NCBI GenBank assembly: GCA_964452085.1
Contig: CAYVKL010000001.1
Coordinates: forward strand, 1-64,000
DNA: 64,000 bases
Direction of reading: 5' to 3'
From: Methanobacterium sp964452085
GTDB taxonomy: Archaea > Methanobacteriota > Methanobacteria > Methanobacteriales > Methanobacteriaceae
Numbering within the stretch: position 1 is the stretch's first letter; every line of letters begins with the position of its first letter. Both the position numbers and the translations under genes were made by a program. Below the pieces are notes generated by a model that was given only the letters and a program-made list of their open reading frames with translations, was not told the origin of the DNA and made no database searches. Below, in pieces: positions 53,813 through 62,428 of the stretch.

Positions 53813-54910
53813 TCAGGGATTTTCAGGTACCGTATACTCAATGGAATCTCCTGTACTTCCTGCTTCTGAGTTGGGATCATAATCATCCACATAGGAATTG
53901 CCATAACTCATTGATTGGCCTGTTTGACCATTAAGGCCGTTATTTTGACCATTAGCTCCAGATTGTGATATTAAAGGATTATTCGGATTGTAAACTCCCA
54001 TCTGGTTAATGAAAACACCAACTTCCCCTAAATGGGCCGAGGAAGATGTGGAAGATGATCCACTAATTAGACCTTGTAGAACATCAATAGGGTTCTGATT
54101 AGTAGCGTAACTGTAAACCCCTAAACCTAAACTGCCTACGAAAAATGTGGTAATCACTAAGGTAGCTAATAGAGTGGTTCCAGATAAACCTGCACCAGTT
54201 GCGGCACCTGTAGCTCCTGTTACTCCTGCAGTTCCAGATGCACCTGTTGATCCTGTGATTCCTGTGGTTTCTGCTGCCCCGGCTGTGCCACCCACTCCAC
54301 CGGTTCCAGCAGATCCTCCTGCTTCAGAGGCTCCAGTGGCTTGTGTAGCTTCGGAAATTCCACTAACTTGAGATCCCTCTGTCACACCCCCTGTAGCGCC
54401 TTGAGTTCCACTAGCCCCACCAGTCTCCGAAAACTGAGCCCCTTCCGTAATACCTTCAGTAGCACCCGGAGTCCCAGTAGCTCCACCAGCCTGCGAACCC
54501 TCAACAATACCTTCGCTAGCGCCATGAGTTCCACTAACTCCACCTGCCTGAGAACCCTCAACACCAGGGCCAACTTGAGAACCTTCAACTACACCTTCAG
54601 TAGCACCTTGAGCCCCAGTTGTTCCAGTAGCCTGAGTGGCTTCGCTAGCTTCAGCAGTACCCACACTTTTAGAAACAGCATCGTATGTTGCTTTAGCAGC
54701 AGCCCCTTTAGCTGCAGTCTTTGCAACAGTTTTAGACTTACCTGCCTTAGCTTTCTTACTTAAGCCCTTTTCTGCAGTTTCAGTAGCACTTTCACCTGAT
54801 TTCCCCATGACTTTCAGTACTTTCCGCAGAAATTCCAGTAAAATATGCCCCAAATGAAGGAGCTTCTTTAATCTTTTACCTTTTTTGCCTTTAGCTTTAC
54901 TCCCCGCCAT
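53813..54910 (-). CDS. collagen-like membrane protein with lysine-rich N-terminus
   Basis: I do not know a named family. Residues 1-80 are basic and Ala/Lys-rich like a histone-H1 tail (KAKAGKSKTVAKTAAKGAAA) and probably cytoplasmic. Residues 95-180 hold four repeats of the type GTxGATEGxVEGSQ, and 205-240 a short run of GXY triplets (GITGSTGASGTAGVTGATGA), collagen-like but short. A membrane helix spans about 244-268, followed by a Gln/Asn/Ser-rich, acidic C-terminus of about 95 residues. There is no signal peptide, so the topology (N in or out) is unclear. It lies directly upstream of the giant adhesin and probably shares its promoter. Confidence 0.7.
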   Translation of the reverse strand: MAGSKAKGKKGKRLKKLLHLGHILLEFLRKVLKVMGKSGESATETAEKGLSKKAKAGKSKTVAKTAAKGAAAKATYDAVSKSVGTAEASEATQATGTTGAQGATEGVVEGSQVGPGVEGSQAGGVSGTHGASEGIVEGSQAGGATGTPGATEGITEGAQFSETGGASGTQGATGGVTEGSQVSGISEATQATGASEAGGSAGTGGVGGTAGAAETTGITGSTGASGTAGVTGATGAATGAGLSGTTLLATLVITTFFVGSLGLGVYSYATNQNPIDVLQGLISGSSSTSSSAHLGEVGVFINQMGVYNPNNPLISQSGANGQNNGLNGQTGQSMSYGNSYVDDYDPNSEAGSTGDSIEYTVPENP

Positions 54911-55303
54911 TTTAACCCCTAATAATGACCCTAATAATAATTTAGTCCCCTGCGAATACTTTATACATTCATGTTACTATTTGATAACCTACTGAATTAT
55001 TTATGATAGTGTTTAAGTATTCACTATTATTTATCATTTATCCTTTAAGTTCAATAGAAAGTAATATTAAGTACTTAAAATGTTACAGGAAAAAGAAAAA
55101 GTCCTAATTATTTTAAATTAAATTAAAGGTTTATAATTCATCTTAAGCCCATAAATTGTTTTATTTATAATTTATGAATCAAAAAAATCAAATAGTCGCA
55201 TTAAACTCTTTAAAATTAGAATAAATTACTTTTATAGTCATCATCACCCCTTAAAAGAAATCTATAAAAATCTTTAATTATTTCTTTATTTTTAATAATT
55301 TCT
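54911..55303 (-). promoter_or_regulatory. promoter region of the collagen-like/adhesin unit
   Basis: The minus strand has TGTATAAAGT at 54958-54967, a TATA box that would place the start near 54935. CCCTAATAAT occurs twice (54917-54926 and 54929-54938), 12 bases apart, overlapping the expected transcript start; GGGG in the copy nearest the gene may serve as ribosome site. The rest of this 393-base spacer is AT-rich without other recognisable features and ends at the DUF4013 stop. Confidence 0.5.
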
Positions 55304-56035
55304 TTATTCATCCTGAACATCAAGTAAACCAATAAGCCTGGTGGTGAATATCAGAAGAAAAGGCGCAATTATCACTAGGGAAATAAAATCACCCAATGTA
55401 GATCCTACATAGGGCAGTTCATGAAGGGTGTCAAAAATAGCCTGTTTAATAAAGTAAGTTAATAGTATGGTGATGAAAGACACAACGAGCATTTTTTTCA
55501 ATCCCACTTGACGTATTTTACGGATTAACAGTTCCATCTTAAAACCAAAGCGTAGACTGCCATTATGGTGGGCCATGTTCAAAATAGCAGCCTGTAATAG
55601 AATATTAAAAATGGTGAAAAAGACCAGTAAAATCAATATTTGGTAGGCCATTGCTAAAAGACTAGAATCATCCTCTAAGAATAATCCAAAACCTATTATA
55701 ACTATGAAGATCACCAATAAGGGCAATATAAAATAGATCAGAAGCACCAAGCTCTCTTTAACCCCATGTTTAAATAGGTTTAGAGGACTACGGAAACCCG
55801 GAGGTTTAATAGACCCTTTGACTGTTTCTTCCACTATGCGAAACCCGTATCCCACCTCGATAAATGATAAAAAAATCACACTAATGAGTATGATTACATC
55901 ATATACATCCCCAATAATGGATGGAGAATCAAAATCAATGAGATAGTCTATTAAAAACAGGATTACCCCCAAAAAAAGAATGTTGTACCAGTCTGAGGCA
56001 GCAAATTTTAAAGCATTTTTAATGGTGGTTATCAT
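55304..56035 (-). CDS. DUF4013-family membrane protein
   Basis: A 243-residue protein with about six membrane helices. The segments GYGFRIVEETVKGS and LNLFKHGVKESLVLLIYFI-type pattern (basic amphipathic link followed by helices) are characteristic of DUF4013, widespread in methanogens with unknown role. It lies upstream of the collagen-like gene on the same strand but 393 bases away, and divergent from the universal stress gene. Confidence 0.85.
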   Translation of the reverse strand: MITTIKNALKFAASDWYNILFLGVILFLIDYLIDFDSPSIIGDVYDVIILISVIFLSFIEVGYGFRIVEETVKGSIKPPGFRSPLNLFKHGVKESLVLLIYFILPLLVIFIVIIGFGLFLEDDSSLLAMAYQILILLVFFTIFNILLQAAILNMAHHNGSLRFGFKMELLIRKIRQVGLKKMLVVSFITILLTYFIKQAIFDTLHELPYVGSTLGDFISLVIIAPFLLIFTTRLIGLLDVQDE

Positions 56036-56275
56036 TGATAATGGCCTTCATTATCTCAAAACTGTCAAATTGAGTTTATTATTGGTAGTTATCTATTATT
56101 ATCCCTTTACGGGGAATATATGGAGCCAATGAAATTGATTTACTCAAATATTTTCATTTACTTATAACATCACTCTTTTCCTTTCCCCTTATATGACCAT
56201 TAAAGATTAATAAATTGTTGCTTAGATTAATATATAGACTGAGTAGTTACTCACCTAAATGAGGAGGGGAAAGAA

Positions 56276-56707
56276 TTGTATAAAAAAATATTACTACCCA
56301 TTGATGGTTCAAAACATGCCTTAAAAGCGGCGGAACATGCTTTTTGGCTGGCAGATAATAGCCATGGTGAAATAATTGCCCTGCACGTGGTTGAAACCTC
56401 ATCTTTTTCCGATATAAGGGCGAGAGATCTTAAAAAGGAAATGAAAGAAATGTTAAAAGATGAAGGAGATCAAACTCTAGAGGAACTTATGGAGTTTTCC
56501 CAGAAAAAGAATTTCCAGGGGAATATAACTGCTAAAGTTGAAGAGGGGTCCCCTGCTGAGAAAATTCTTCATTTGGCTGAAGATGATTCTGTGGATCTGG
56601 TGGTAATGGGAACTTCAGGAAAACACGGCATTGACCGGTTTTTAATTGGTAGTGTTGCTGAAAAAGTAGTTAGAAATTCTACTTCACCTGTTTTAGTAGT
56701 GCATTAA
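56276..56707 (+). CDS. universal stress protein (UspA family)
   Basis: ATP-binding stress protein of 143 residues. MYKKILLPIDGSKHALKAAE is the usual beginning and VVMGTSGKHGIDRFLIGSVA the G-2x-G-9x-G(S/T) nucleotide site, so it is of the ATP-binding type. The start codon is TTG behind GAGGAGGGGA. An eight-T run just after the stop (56726-56733) overlaps the end of the convergent small membrane-protein gene. Confidence 0.93.
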   Translation: MYKKILLPIDGSKHALKAAEHAFWLADNSHGEIIALHVVETSSFSDIRARDLKKEMKEMLKDEGDQTLEELMEFSQKKNFQGNITAKVEEGSPAEKILHLAEDDSVDLVVMGTSGKHGIDRFLIGSVAEKVVRNSTSPVLVVH

Positions 56708-56731
56708 AAAAATTAATATCCCTTATTTTTT

Positions 56732-56914
56732 TTATTCTTTATGTCTGAGAACTGTATAAAGGCCAAAACAACCTTGTATTAGGGCTAAAAATCCAACTAA
56801 GCCTAATATTATGGTAATTATCTCCGTGAATTTCATCAATGGCAGTTCCACCACCACAAGAATAACCACACCCACAACTATAAAAATAATGTTTTCAACG
56901 AGTTTTTTATTCAT
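56732..56914 (-). CDS. small two-helix membrane protein, paralogue of the one at 30.1 kb
   Basis: Sixty residues, MNKKLVENIIFIVVGVVILV then a second helix ending in GCFGLYTVL and a basic tail RHKE. AAGGAGG lies seven bases before the ATG at 56914; a longer frame upstream is an artefact overlapping the signal peptidase gene. It is 25 bases downstream of the signal peptidase, so it may be cotranscribed. Function unknown. Confidence 0.75.
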   Translation of the reverse strand: MNKKLVENIIFIVVGVVILVVVELPLMKFTEIITIILGLVGFLALIQGCFGLYTVLRHKE

Positions 56915-56939
56915 ATGAAACCTCCTTAAAAAGTATAAA

Positions 56940-57464
56940 TTAGTGGGAAGTTGCACTTCCCCCATTTGAAGACTGCGATGTATTTCCTGAGTTTTGTCCA
57001 CTTTCAGCTTGGTTTCCACTTCCTTTGAACCACAAAATGGCCCAACCTATTTGAGGTATGACAACTGGATTTCCACCCCAAGTAATTGCCCTACCCTTTA
57101 CTTGTTCTACAGAAACATGTTCAGCATCTACATTTTGGTTGTTATCACCTTTAAGAACGAAATACTTCTTTCCTGCTTCTTCTTTAACCGCTACCACCCT
57201 GTGAATGATAGCTGATTCTTCACCGTGGCCACCACCACTGGCTGATTCACTGTAGATTATGATATCCCCTACTTTAACAGTTTCAGGATTCATTTCACTG
57301 AATAACCCTAAAATATCAGTTTTTTCGACTAATACAACGTCACCCTCACTTATAACTGGTTTCATACTCTCTGTGGGGACCACAACTAGTTGAGACGCTA
57401 TTATAGCTACTACAATTATAATTGGTATGGTAATTAAGACTTCTTTTAGAAAAGACATTGACAT
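56940..57464 (-). CDS. signal peptidase I, archaeal type
   Basis: Membrane-bound protease cleaving signal peptides. A membrane helix (about 6-28) is followed by VVPTESMKPVISEGDVVLVEK, where Ser is the nucleophile, and by IIHRVVAV, where His replaces the bacterial lysine as general base; LKGDNNQNVDAEHVS supplies the conserved acidic box. The C-terminus has a Ser/Gly/Asn-rich tail ending SATSH, unusual and without a second membrane helix. At 174 residues it is typical in size. Confidence 0.9.
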   Translation of the reverse strand: MSMSFLKEVLITIPIIIVVAIIASQLVVVPTESMKPVISEGDVVLVEKTDILGLFSEMNPETVKVGDIIIYSESASGGGHGEESAIIHRVVAVKEEAGKKYFVLKGDNNQNVDAEHVSVEQVKGRAITWGGNPVVIPQIGWAILWFKGSGNQAESGQNSGNTSQSSNGGSATSH

Positions 57465-57726
57465 TTTCCCATCCCCCTATTATCTCCAAAGATTAAAATC
57501 AATGAAGAAATTAGAGACTACAATTTTGATTCAACATCATTTTATTGTTAATATCTTTATTTTTATTATCATATGATATCATTTACTATCTTAAAAAAAT
57601 AGAAACACTTAAATAGTATAATATGGGCAAATCATATGATAAAATTCAAAAGATACTTAAATAATGGGTTTTTATTTAAAAGAAATCATTTAAGGAATTT
57701 AAAAAAAATATATTAAAAAAAGAGAA

Positions 57727-58848
57727 TCATGCAAACATGCCCTTAGGCTCATTTTTCTCTTTTTCATGATGTTTTAGAGCGTACTGGAAGTTTTCCCAAG
57801 TGACCGCATCTTGATCCTCAGAAATGGCCTTGTGAAGTGCCACTTTAAGCAAACGGTCTTTAATATCCCTACCAGACATTCCCTTAGATAGAACTGCCAG
57901 TTTTTTAACATCAGCTTCCACTGGAAGGGGCATAGACTTGATGTACATTTCTATGATTTGTCTTCTTTCATCCTCATCCGGAAGTATAAACTCTATTTCT
58001 TCTTCAAATCTACTCCTAAGAGCATAGTCCAATAATTGAGGATTGTTGGTAGCTCCGATGGTTACCACACCGAGGTTAGGGTTTATACCATCCATTTCTG
58101 TTAAAAGAGCATTTACAACCTCGGAAACATCCCCTCGTAGGGACTGGTATCGCCGATCAAGGCCTATGGCATCTATTTCATCAATGAATATTACTGCAGG
58201 TGCACATGCTGCAGCAGCATCAAAAAGATCGTGTATTTGGCGTGCTCCATCCCCAACGTGTTCTCCTATTAGGCTAGTAGCTTTAACCAGGAAAAGAGGA
58301 ACTTTTAACTCGTGGGATAATGATTTTGCCAGCATGGTCTTCCCAGTTCCAGGGGTTCCATGGAAGAGTACATTTTTGGGTGCCCATTCCTGGAAACTCT
58401 CAGGTTCCTTTAAATACTTGGTTATAATCTTGCATTTGGTTTTGGCTCTTTCCTGTCCAATAACATCACTCATTTTGAGGTTGCTTTCGATCTTTTTTAT
58501 TTCTCGAACCTCTTCAACTTCCATAAGAAGTATTGATGTGTTTTTAGTTATTCTTGAGTCATCAGGATGAGCTTTAATTACTTTAAAAGCAAAATCAGGA
58601 AGTAGTTTTTGATCAAACAGGAATGAACCTTCCTTTACTGTGTAACCTATCCATTGCTCTCTAGCGTATAATTCAAATAGTTCATTATCGAATATTTCGA
58701 TTTTGGGGTTTTCTACCAAGTTACACAAGAAGGGGTAGCCAATGGATTGGAGTACAACCATTTTAGCTTCTTTTCCTATGTCTTCAAGACCGGTAGAAGT
58801 CTTTTTTTCAGATACAATTGGATCAGGTGTTATGTTGTTGAGTTTCAA
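57727..58848 (-). CDS. AAA-family ATPase (26S proteasome regulatory-subunit-like)
   Basis: Hexameric AAA ATPase likely of unfoldase type. HGTPGTGKTMLA is Walker A, VIFIDEIDAIG Walker B, TIGATNNPQLLDYALRSRFEEE the sensor and arginine-finger region, and SKGMSGRDIKDRLLKVAL the C-terminal lid. The 120-residue N-domain is not the coiled coil/OB of PAN, and the C-terminus lacks the HbYX proteasome motif (it ends KGMFA), so proteasome activation is doubtful. The start at 58848 follows an AT-rich region. Confidence 0.85.
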   Translation of the reverse strand: MKLNNITPDPIVSEKKTSTGLEDIGKEAKMVVLQSIGYPFLCNLVENPKIEIFDNELFELYAREQWIGYTVKEGSFLFDQKLLPDFAFKVIKAHPDDSRITKNTSILLMEVEEVREIKKIESNLKMSDVIGQERAKTKCKIITKYLKEPESFQEWAPKNVLFHGTPGTGKTMLAKSLSHELKVPLFLVKATSLIGEHVGDGARQIHDLFDAAAACAPAVIFIDEIDAIGLDRRYQSLRGDVSEVVNALLTEMDGINPNLGVVTIGATNNPQLLDYALRSRFEEEIEFILPDEDERRQIIEMYIKSMPLPVEADVKKLAVLSKGMSGRDIKDRLLKVALHKAISEDQDAVTWENFQYALKHHEKEKNEPKGMFA

Positions 58849-59172
58849 TATATCACATTATTATTTTGATAAATCCTTATTTTGATATGAATGGTAAATG
58901 GAATAATAAAACTAATTTTTTGACGTTGAAAGTATATATAATTGTAACTTATTTAAGAGTTTTTTTGTTAAAAAAATCATTCACTAAATTTACACCAAAA
59001 TAAGTAAATTTCAAATTTAACGGCGTTTTAATGAATTTAAATATTAATGCTTTATTCAGTTTAAAAAATTCAATAAATTGGAATCAAATATAAGACTTAT
59101 TCATGTTTTTTGGTTTTTAAAATCTTGAAATCTTTTATTAGTATGTGAATCTATTTATTTGGTTTTCAACTT
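58849..59172. other. AT-rich spacer, no gene seen
   Basis: A 324-base spacer before the AAA gene. It should contain its promoter (a TATA-like ATATATAA lies near 58932-58940, possibly in either direction). No other structure was found. Confidence 0.4.
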
Positions 59173-59439
59173 TTAGAGTTTTTTAGAATGCTTCAGTTTT
59201 CCACCACACTCACAATCATCCGCGAAATCATCAGGAGATTCTCCGGGTTGTAATTCATAATATCCCCCACACTTTTCACAGATTAAGTAACCCGGACTTT
59301 CAGTTTCCTGATTTCTTTTTTCCCTGAACTTTTCCTTTAGTTCGTCACTTGGAACAGTTCCATCTTCGGTTAAAGTCTTTGTGGATTTACCTTGTCTCTT
59401 TTCAACCAGTCTTCTTTTTATTTCATCATTGGAAACCAA
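59173..59439 (-). CDS. small zinc-ribbon protein
   Basis: About 88 residues. The N-terminal half is a basic helix (KRRLVEKRQGKS, then ELKEKFREKRNQE); the C-terminal half has CEKCGGYYEL and CECGGKL, four cysteines able to bind one zinc. Similar proteins are common in Methanobacteriales but unnamed. The frame opens at a GTG (59448), but GGTGG lies before the TTG at 59439, which is preferred. It is single. Confidence 0.7.
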   Translation of the reverse strand: MVSNDEIKRRLVEKRQGKSTKTLTEDGTVPSDELKEKFREKRNQETESPGYLICEKCGGYYELQPGESPDDFADDCECGGKLKHSKKL

Positions 59440-59612
59440 TATAACCACCTTAGAAACAATTTATTTTAAGTAGTTACTAATGAAGTCAGAATATATAAAC
59501 TATCTGATTTCACTCTAATCGCATTCCACTAAGTCAATTCCAACCATTAATTTAATGATTTGGTTTAATTAATATGAGTTTCTATAATTCTCAAATAAAA
59601 AGAAAAAACTGA

Positions 59613-62042
59613 TTATTTGTATTGTTCTTTAAATGTAATTTTAAATTTGGTTCCATTAGTCCGATCCAATTCTATTTTTCCACTAATCTGATTGGTTAAA
59701 TTGTTTACAAGTTGCAAACCCAGTGTTTCAGTATGCCTGAAGTCCAATTCTTCAGGGAATCCCACACCATCATCCCCAATTATGAGAATTAATTCATCAT
59801 CTTTTTTATAGAATTTGATATTTATTTCTCCTTCACTACCTTCTGGGAATGCGTACTTCAGTGAGTTTGTAACTAATTCATTTAGGATAAGCCCCAAAGG
59901 AACTGTAGTGTTGATATCCACCATTATGTCTTCTAAGTCCATATTCAGTTTTATTCCTCTTGCTTCAGTTGCGTAGGTATGGTAGAGATCTGTAGTAAGT
60001 GTTCTGATATAGTCCCCGAAATCTATCCTTTTAAGATCCGTAGATCTGTACAATCGTTCATGAATAAGAGCCATAGATTTAGCCCGGTTCTGACTTTCCC
60101 TGAAAATATCCAGGGCAACCTCATCCTGAATATATTTCGACTGCAGATTCAATAAACTGGAAATAACCATCAAATTGTTCTTTACCCTGTGATGGATTTC
60201 CTTTAAAAGTATTTCTTTTTCTGCTAATGCATCTCTTAAATCCCCTTCACTTTTCTCCAACTTTTTATATGCATTTAAAAGGTCTGTGAGATCTACCACT
60301 GATGTAACATATTCATCTGTATCCGGAATTTTATCCACAGTTATTTTTGTGTAGTGGACTTCTCCTCCTTTTACGATAAATCTGGTTTCATAGGAACTGG
60401 GTGCAGATCTGGGGTCTTTTTCTCGTTGCTGGTGATAATCCAGCATCATGGGCAAGTCATCTGGATGAACAAATTCCACCCATCGTCCTTTATTCTCTAC
60501 TTCCTCTTTTTTAAGTCCCAGTAATTCTTCCATTTCTGAGTTGATCAAGGTCACGATACCATCTTTATTGAATATTACCATGGCCGTACCAGTATTTTCA
60601 AATATTGTCTTGTATCGATTTTTTGTTTCTATTAATTGTTTTTCAGCCTCTTTACGCCGTCTGATATCACGGATATACCCACCAAACAGTTCTTTATCAC
60701 CATGCATTAAATAATTCGCTGACAATTCCACTGGGATTAGATCACCAGAATTAACGCGATGAACTGTCTCAAAAAATAGGGATTTTTGTTTTTTAATTTC
60801 ATTAGCTAATTCATGGAGTTTTTCTGAGTCAAAATTAGGGTCCCAGTCAGGTACGCGCATTTTAAGAATTTCTTCGCGCTCCATTCCATAGTGTTTGCAA
60901 GTGGCTTCATTTACATAAACCATTCGAAACCCATCTGCTGGATCAAGCACAAAAACAGGGTCTTTGGTAAATTCGATTAATGTTCGATAAAAAGAAGCCT
61001 CTTTTTCCGCTTCTTTACGTGCATTGATATCCCTTAAAGATCCTTCAATACCAATGGGCTGGTTATTTTCATCCAGAAGAAAGTGAGCATTGACAGAAGT
61101 GTAAGTAGATTCACCAAATTTGTCCTTTAGCAATAGCTCGTAATCATTAACTTCCCCTTTTTCTTGGATCAGTTTTATCAATTTTTTCCTATCTTCAGGA
61201 TCAGCATAAACTGTTTCTACTTGCCTTCCAATTAGATAATCCCGGGGAAATCCGGAATATCTTTCAATAGAAGGACTTATTTCAATTATCTTACCCTCAG
61301 CATCCGTCTGGTAGAAAATATCCTGAACATTTTCAAAAATTTTCCTGTATTTTCTTTCGCTTTCTTCCAGATCAGATTCTGCCTTCCTACGTTGGAGAGC
61401 AACTGCAAAGAGATTTATTAAAGACTGTAAAAATTCTTCATCTTCCCAAGTTGTCCCTTTTTTTAGGAAGATGTTAACAGTCCCATAAAGCTTTCCCTTT
61501 GATTTGAACCCTGTACCATAAATATCACCAATATTAAAGGTAATTTCGGCCATTTTGGTAATTTGTTCTGGTAAGGTCCCACATAATACTTGATACAAAC
61601 CGTTTTCGATCTTGTGAAGTCGTCCACTGAGAATTCTATTCCGGGATTCCTCATCATAAGCTTCATTAAAAGCTTTTAAAGGAACTTTCAAGTTAATTAG
61701 ATTAGTCCCTAAAAATTTCTTAGAAAAATCAGTCAATATATTACTCTTTCCTTCCACTGCACGTACTTTAAAACTATCAGAAAATAAATCATACACTGTT
61801 ACAACGATAATTGAATTTTTAATCAGTTTATTTAATTTTTTGGCTATAAATTCATATATGTCATCACTTAAAGGCAAATCAACTAGTTCTAATGATGTTT
61901 GATATAAAAATCGATCTTTTTCAAGGATTTTTTTGGTTGATACATCCTTAGATTTTAAAAGATCCTCTTTAGATTTTAAAATAGCTCTCAATTCATTTAA
62001 TTCATCCTCGATTTCTTCCTTGGATTTGTTTTTATCCGTCAT
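59613..62042 (-). CDS. cytoplasmic GAF/PAS sensor histidine kinase (HisKA_2)
   Basis: An 809-residue soluble signal kinase. A coiled coil (1-40) is followed by a GAF-like domain (about 45-225, without clear heme or bilin residues), three PAS domains (about 230-345, 350-470 and 475-595, each followed by a PAC-like segment such as YIRDIRRRKEAEKQL), a HisKA_2 domain with the phospho-acceptor in IHHRVKNNLMVISSLLN (near residue 617), and a HATPase_c domain with LNELVTNSLKYAF and GDDGVGFPEEL. There is no membrane segment and no adjacent response regulator. It is divergent from hcp. Confidence 0.92.
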   Translation of the reverse strand: MTDKNKSKEEIEDELNELRAILKSKEDLLKSKDVSTKKILEKDRFLYQTSLELVDLPLSDDIYEFIAKKLNKLIKNSIIVVTVYDLFSDSFKVRAVEGKSNILTDFSKKFLGTNLINLKVPLKAFNEAYDEESRNRILSGRLHKIENGLYQVLCGTLPEQITKMAEITFNIGDIYGTGFKSKGKLYGTVNIFLKKGTTWEDEEFLQSLINLFAVALQRRKAESDLEESERKYRKIFENVQDIFYQTDAEGKIIEISPSIERYSGFPRDYLIGRQVETVYADPEDRKKLIKLIQEKGEVNDYELLLKDKFGESTYTSVNAHFLLDENNQPIGIEGSLRDINARKEAEKEASFYRTLIEFTKDPVFVLDPADGFRMVYVNEATCKHYGMEREEILKMRVPDWDPNFDSEKLHELANEIKKQKSLFFETVHRVNSGDLIPVELSANYLMHGDKELFGGYIRDIRRRKEAEKQLIETKNRYKTIFENTGTAMVIFNKDGIVTLINSEMEELLGLKKEEVENKGRWVEFVHPDDLPMMLDYHQQREKDPRSAPSSYETRFIVKGGEVHYTKITVDKIPDTDEYVTSVVDLTDLLNAYKKLEKSEGDLRDALAEKEILLKEIHHRVKNNLMVISSLLNLQSKYIQDEVALDIFRESQNRAKSMALIHERLYRSTDLKRIDFGDYIRTLTTDLYHTYATEARGIKLNMDLEDIMVDINTTVPLGLILNELVTNSLKYAFPEGSEGEINIKFYKKDDELILIIGDDGVGFPEELDFRHTETLGLQLVNNLTNQISGKIELDRTNGTKFKITFKEQYK

Positions 62043-62313
62043 GAAAAACCTCAGATTATAAACGCGAGTTTTAATTAAAATTAAAAAAATTACTTACTAC
62101 TCTATTGTTTTTTAAGAATATTAATTTTTTCATTAATAAACAATATTTAATAAAAAGAAATTAGTAATTTCCCAACAAACCCCCTATTCTATTTATTTTG
62201 AGTTTAAAAACAATATAAACATTTAGAAACAAATGAATCTAATTTTAATCAATTATATTCGAAAAAATCGTTTTATCCTAACTCTGAGTAATTGATTTAT
62301 ATTGAACCAGAAT

Positions 62314-62323
62314 CTTTAAATAG
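62314..62323 (+). promoter_or_regulatory. TATA box of hcp
   Basis: CTTTAAATAG with an A-rich BRE-like stretch (AACCAGAAT) before it. The transcript start would fall near 62345, inside the palindrome/direct-repeat block that follows. Confidence 0.5.
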
Positions 62324-62326
62324 TTT

Positions 62327-62380
62327 GTTCTATAAGTATAGAACATTCGATATATGTAGAACTATTCGATGTTTGTAAAA
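62327..62380 (+). promoter_or_regulatory. palindrome and 19-base direct repeat in the hcp promoter
   Basis: GTTCTATAAGTATAGAAC (62327-62344) is a perfect inverted repeat, eight bases per arm with a two-base centre. It is followed by two copies of GAAC-(A/TA)-TTCGAT about 19 bases apart (ATTCGAT at 62345-62351 and 62364-62370), ending in GTAAAAC. The block sits just downstream of the TATA box, over the expected start of transcription, a typical position for a repressor operator. Confidence 0.6.
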
Positions 62381-62428
62381 CAAATTAGTTGTGGATTTGT
62401 AAATATAATGAAAAATCGGTGATGAAAC

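Noticed and set aside
54341..54763. Plus-strand ORF of 140 codons opposite the collagen-like gene
   Set aside because: Its Ser/Thr/Leu repeats are the antisense reading of the GTxGATEG repeats.
30295..57726. Mobile element as source of the surface region
   Set aside because: No transposase, integrase, terminal inverted repeats or tRNA-associated attachment sites were found around the block.
58043..58570. Plus-strand ORF of 175 codons opposite the AAA ATPase
   Set aside because: It is the reverse complement of conserved Walker A/B coding sequence; the composition is Ser/Arg-rich as for a shadow frame.
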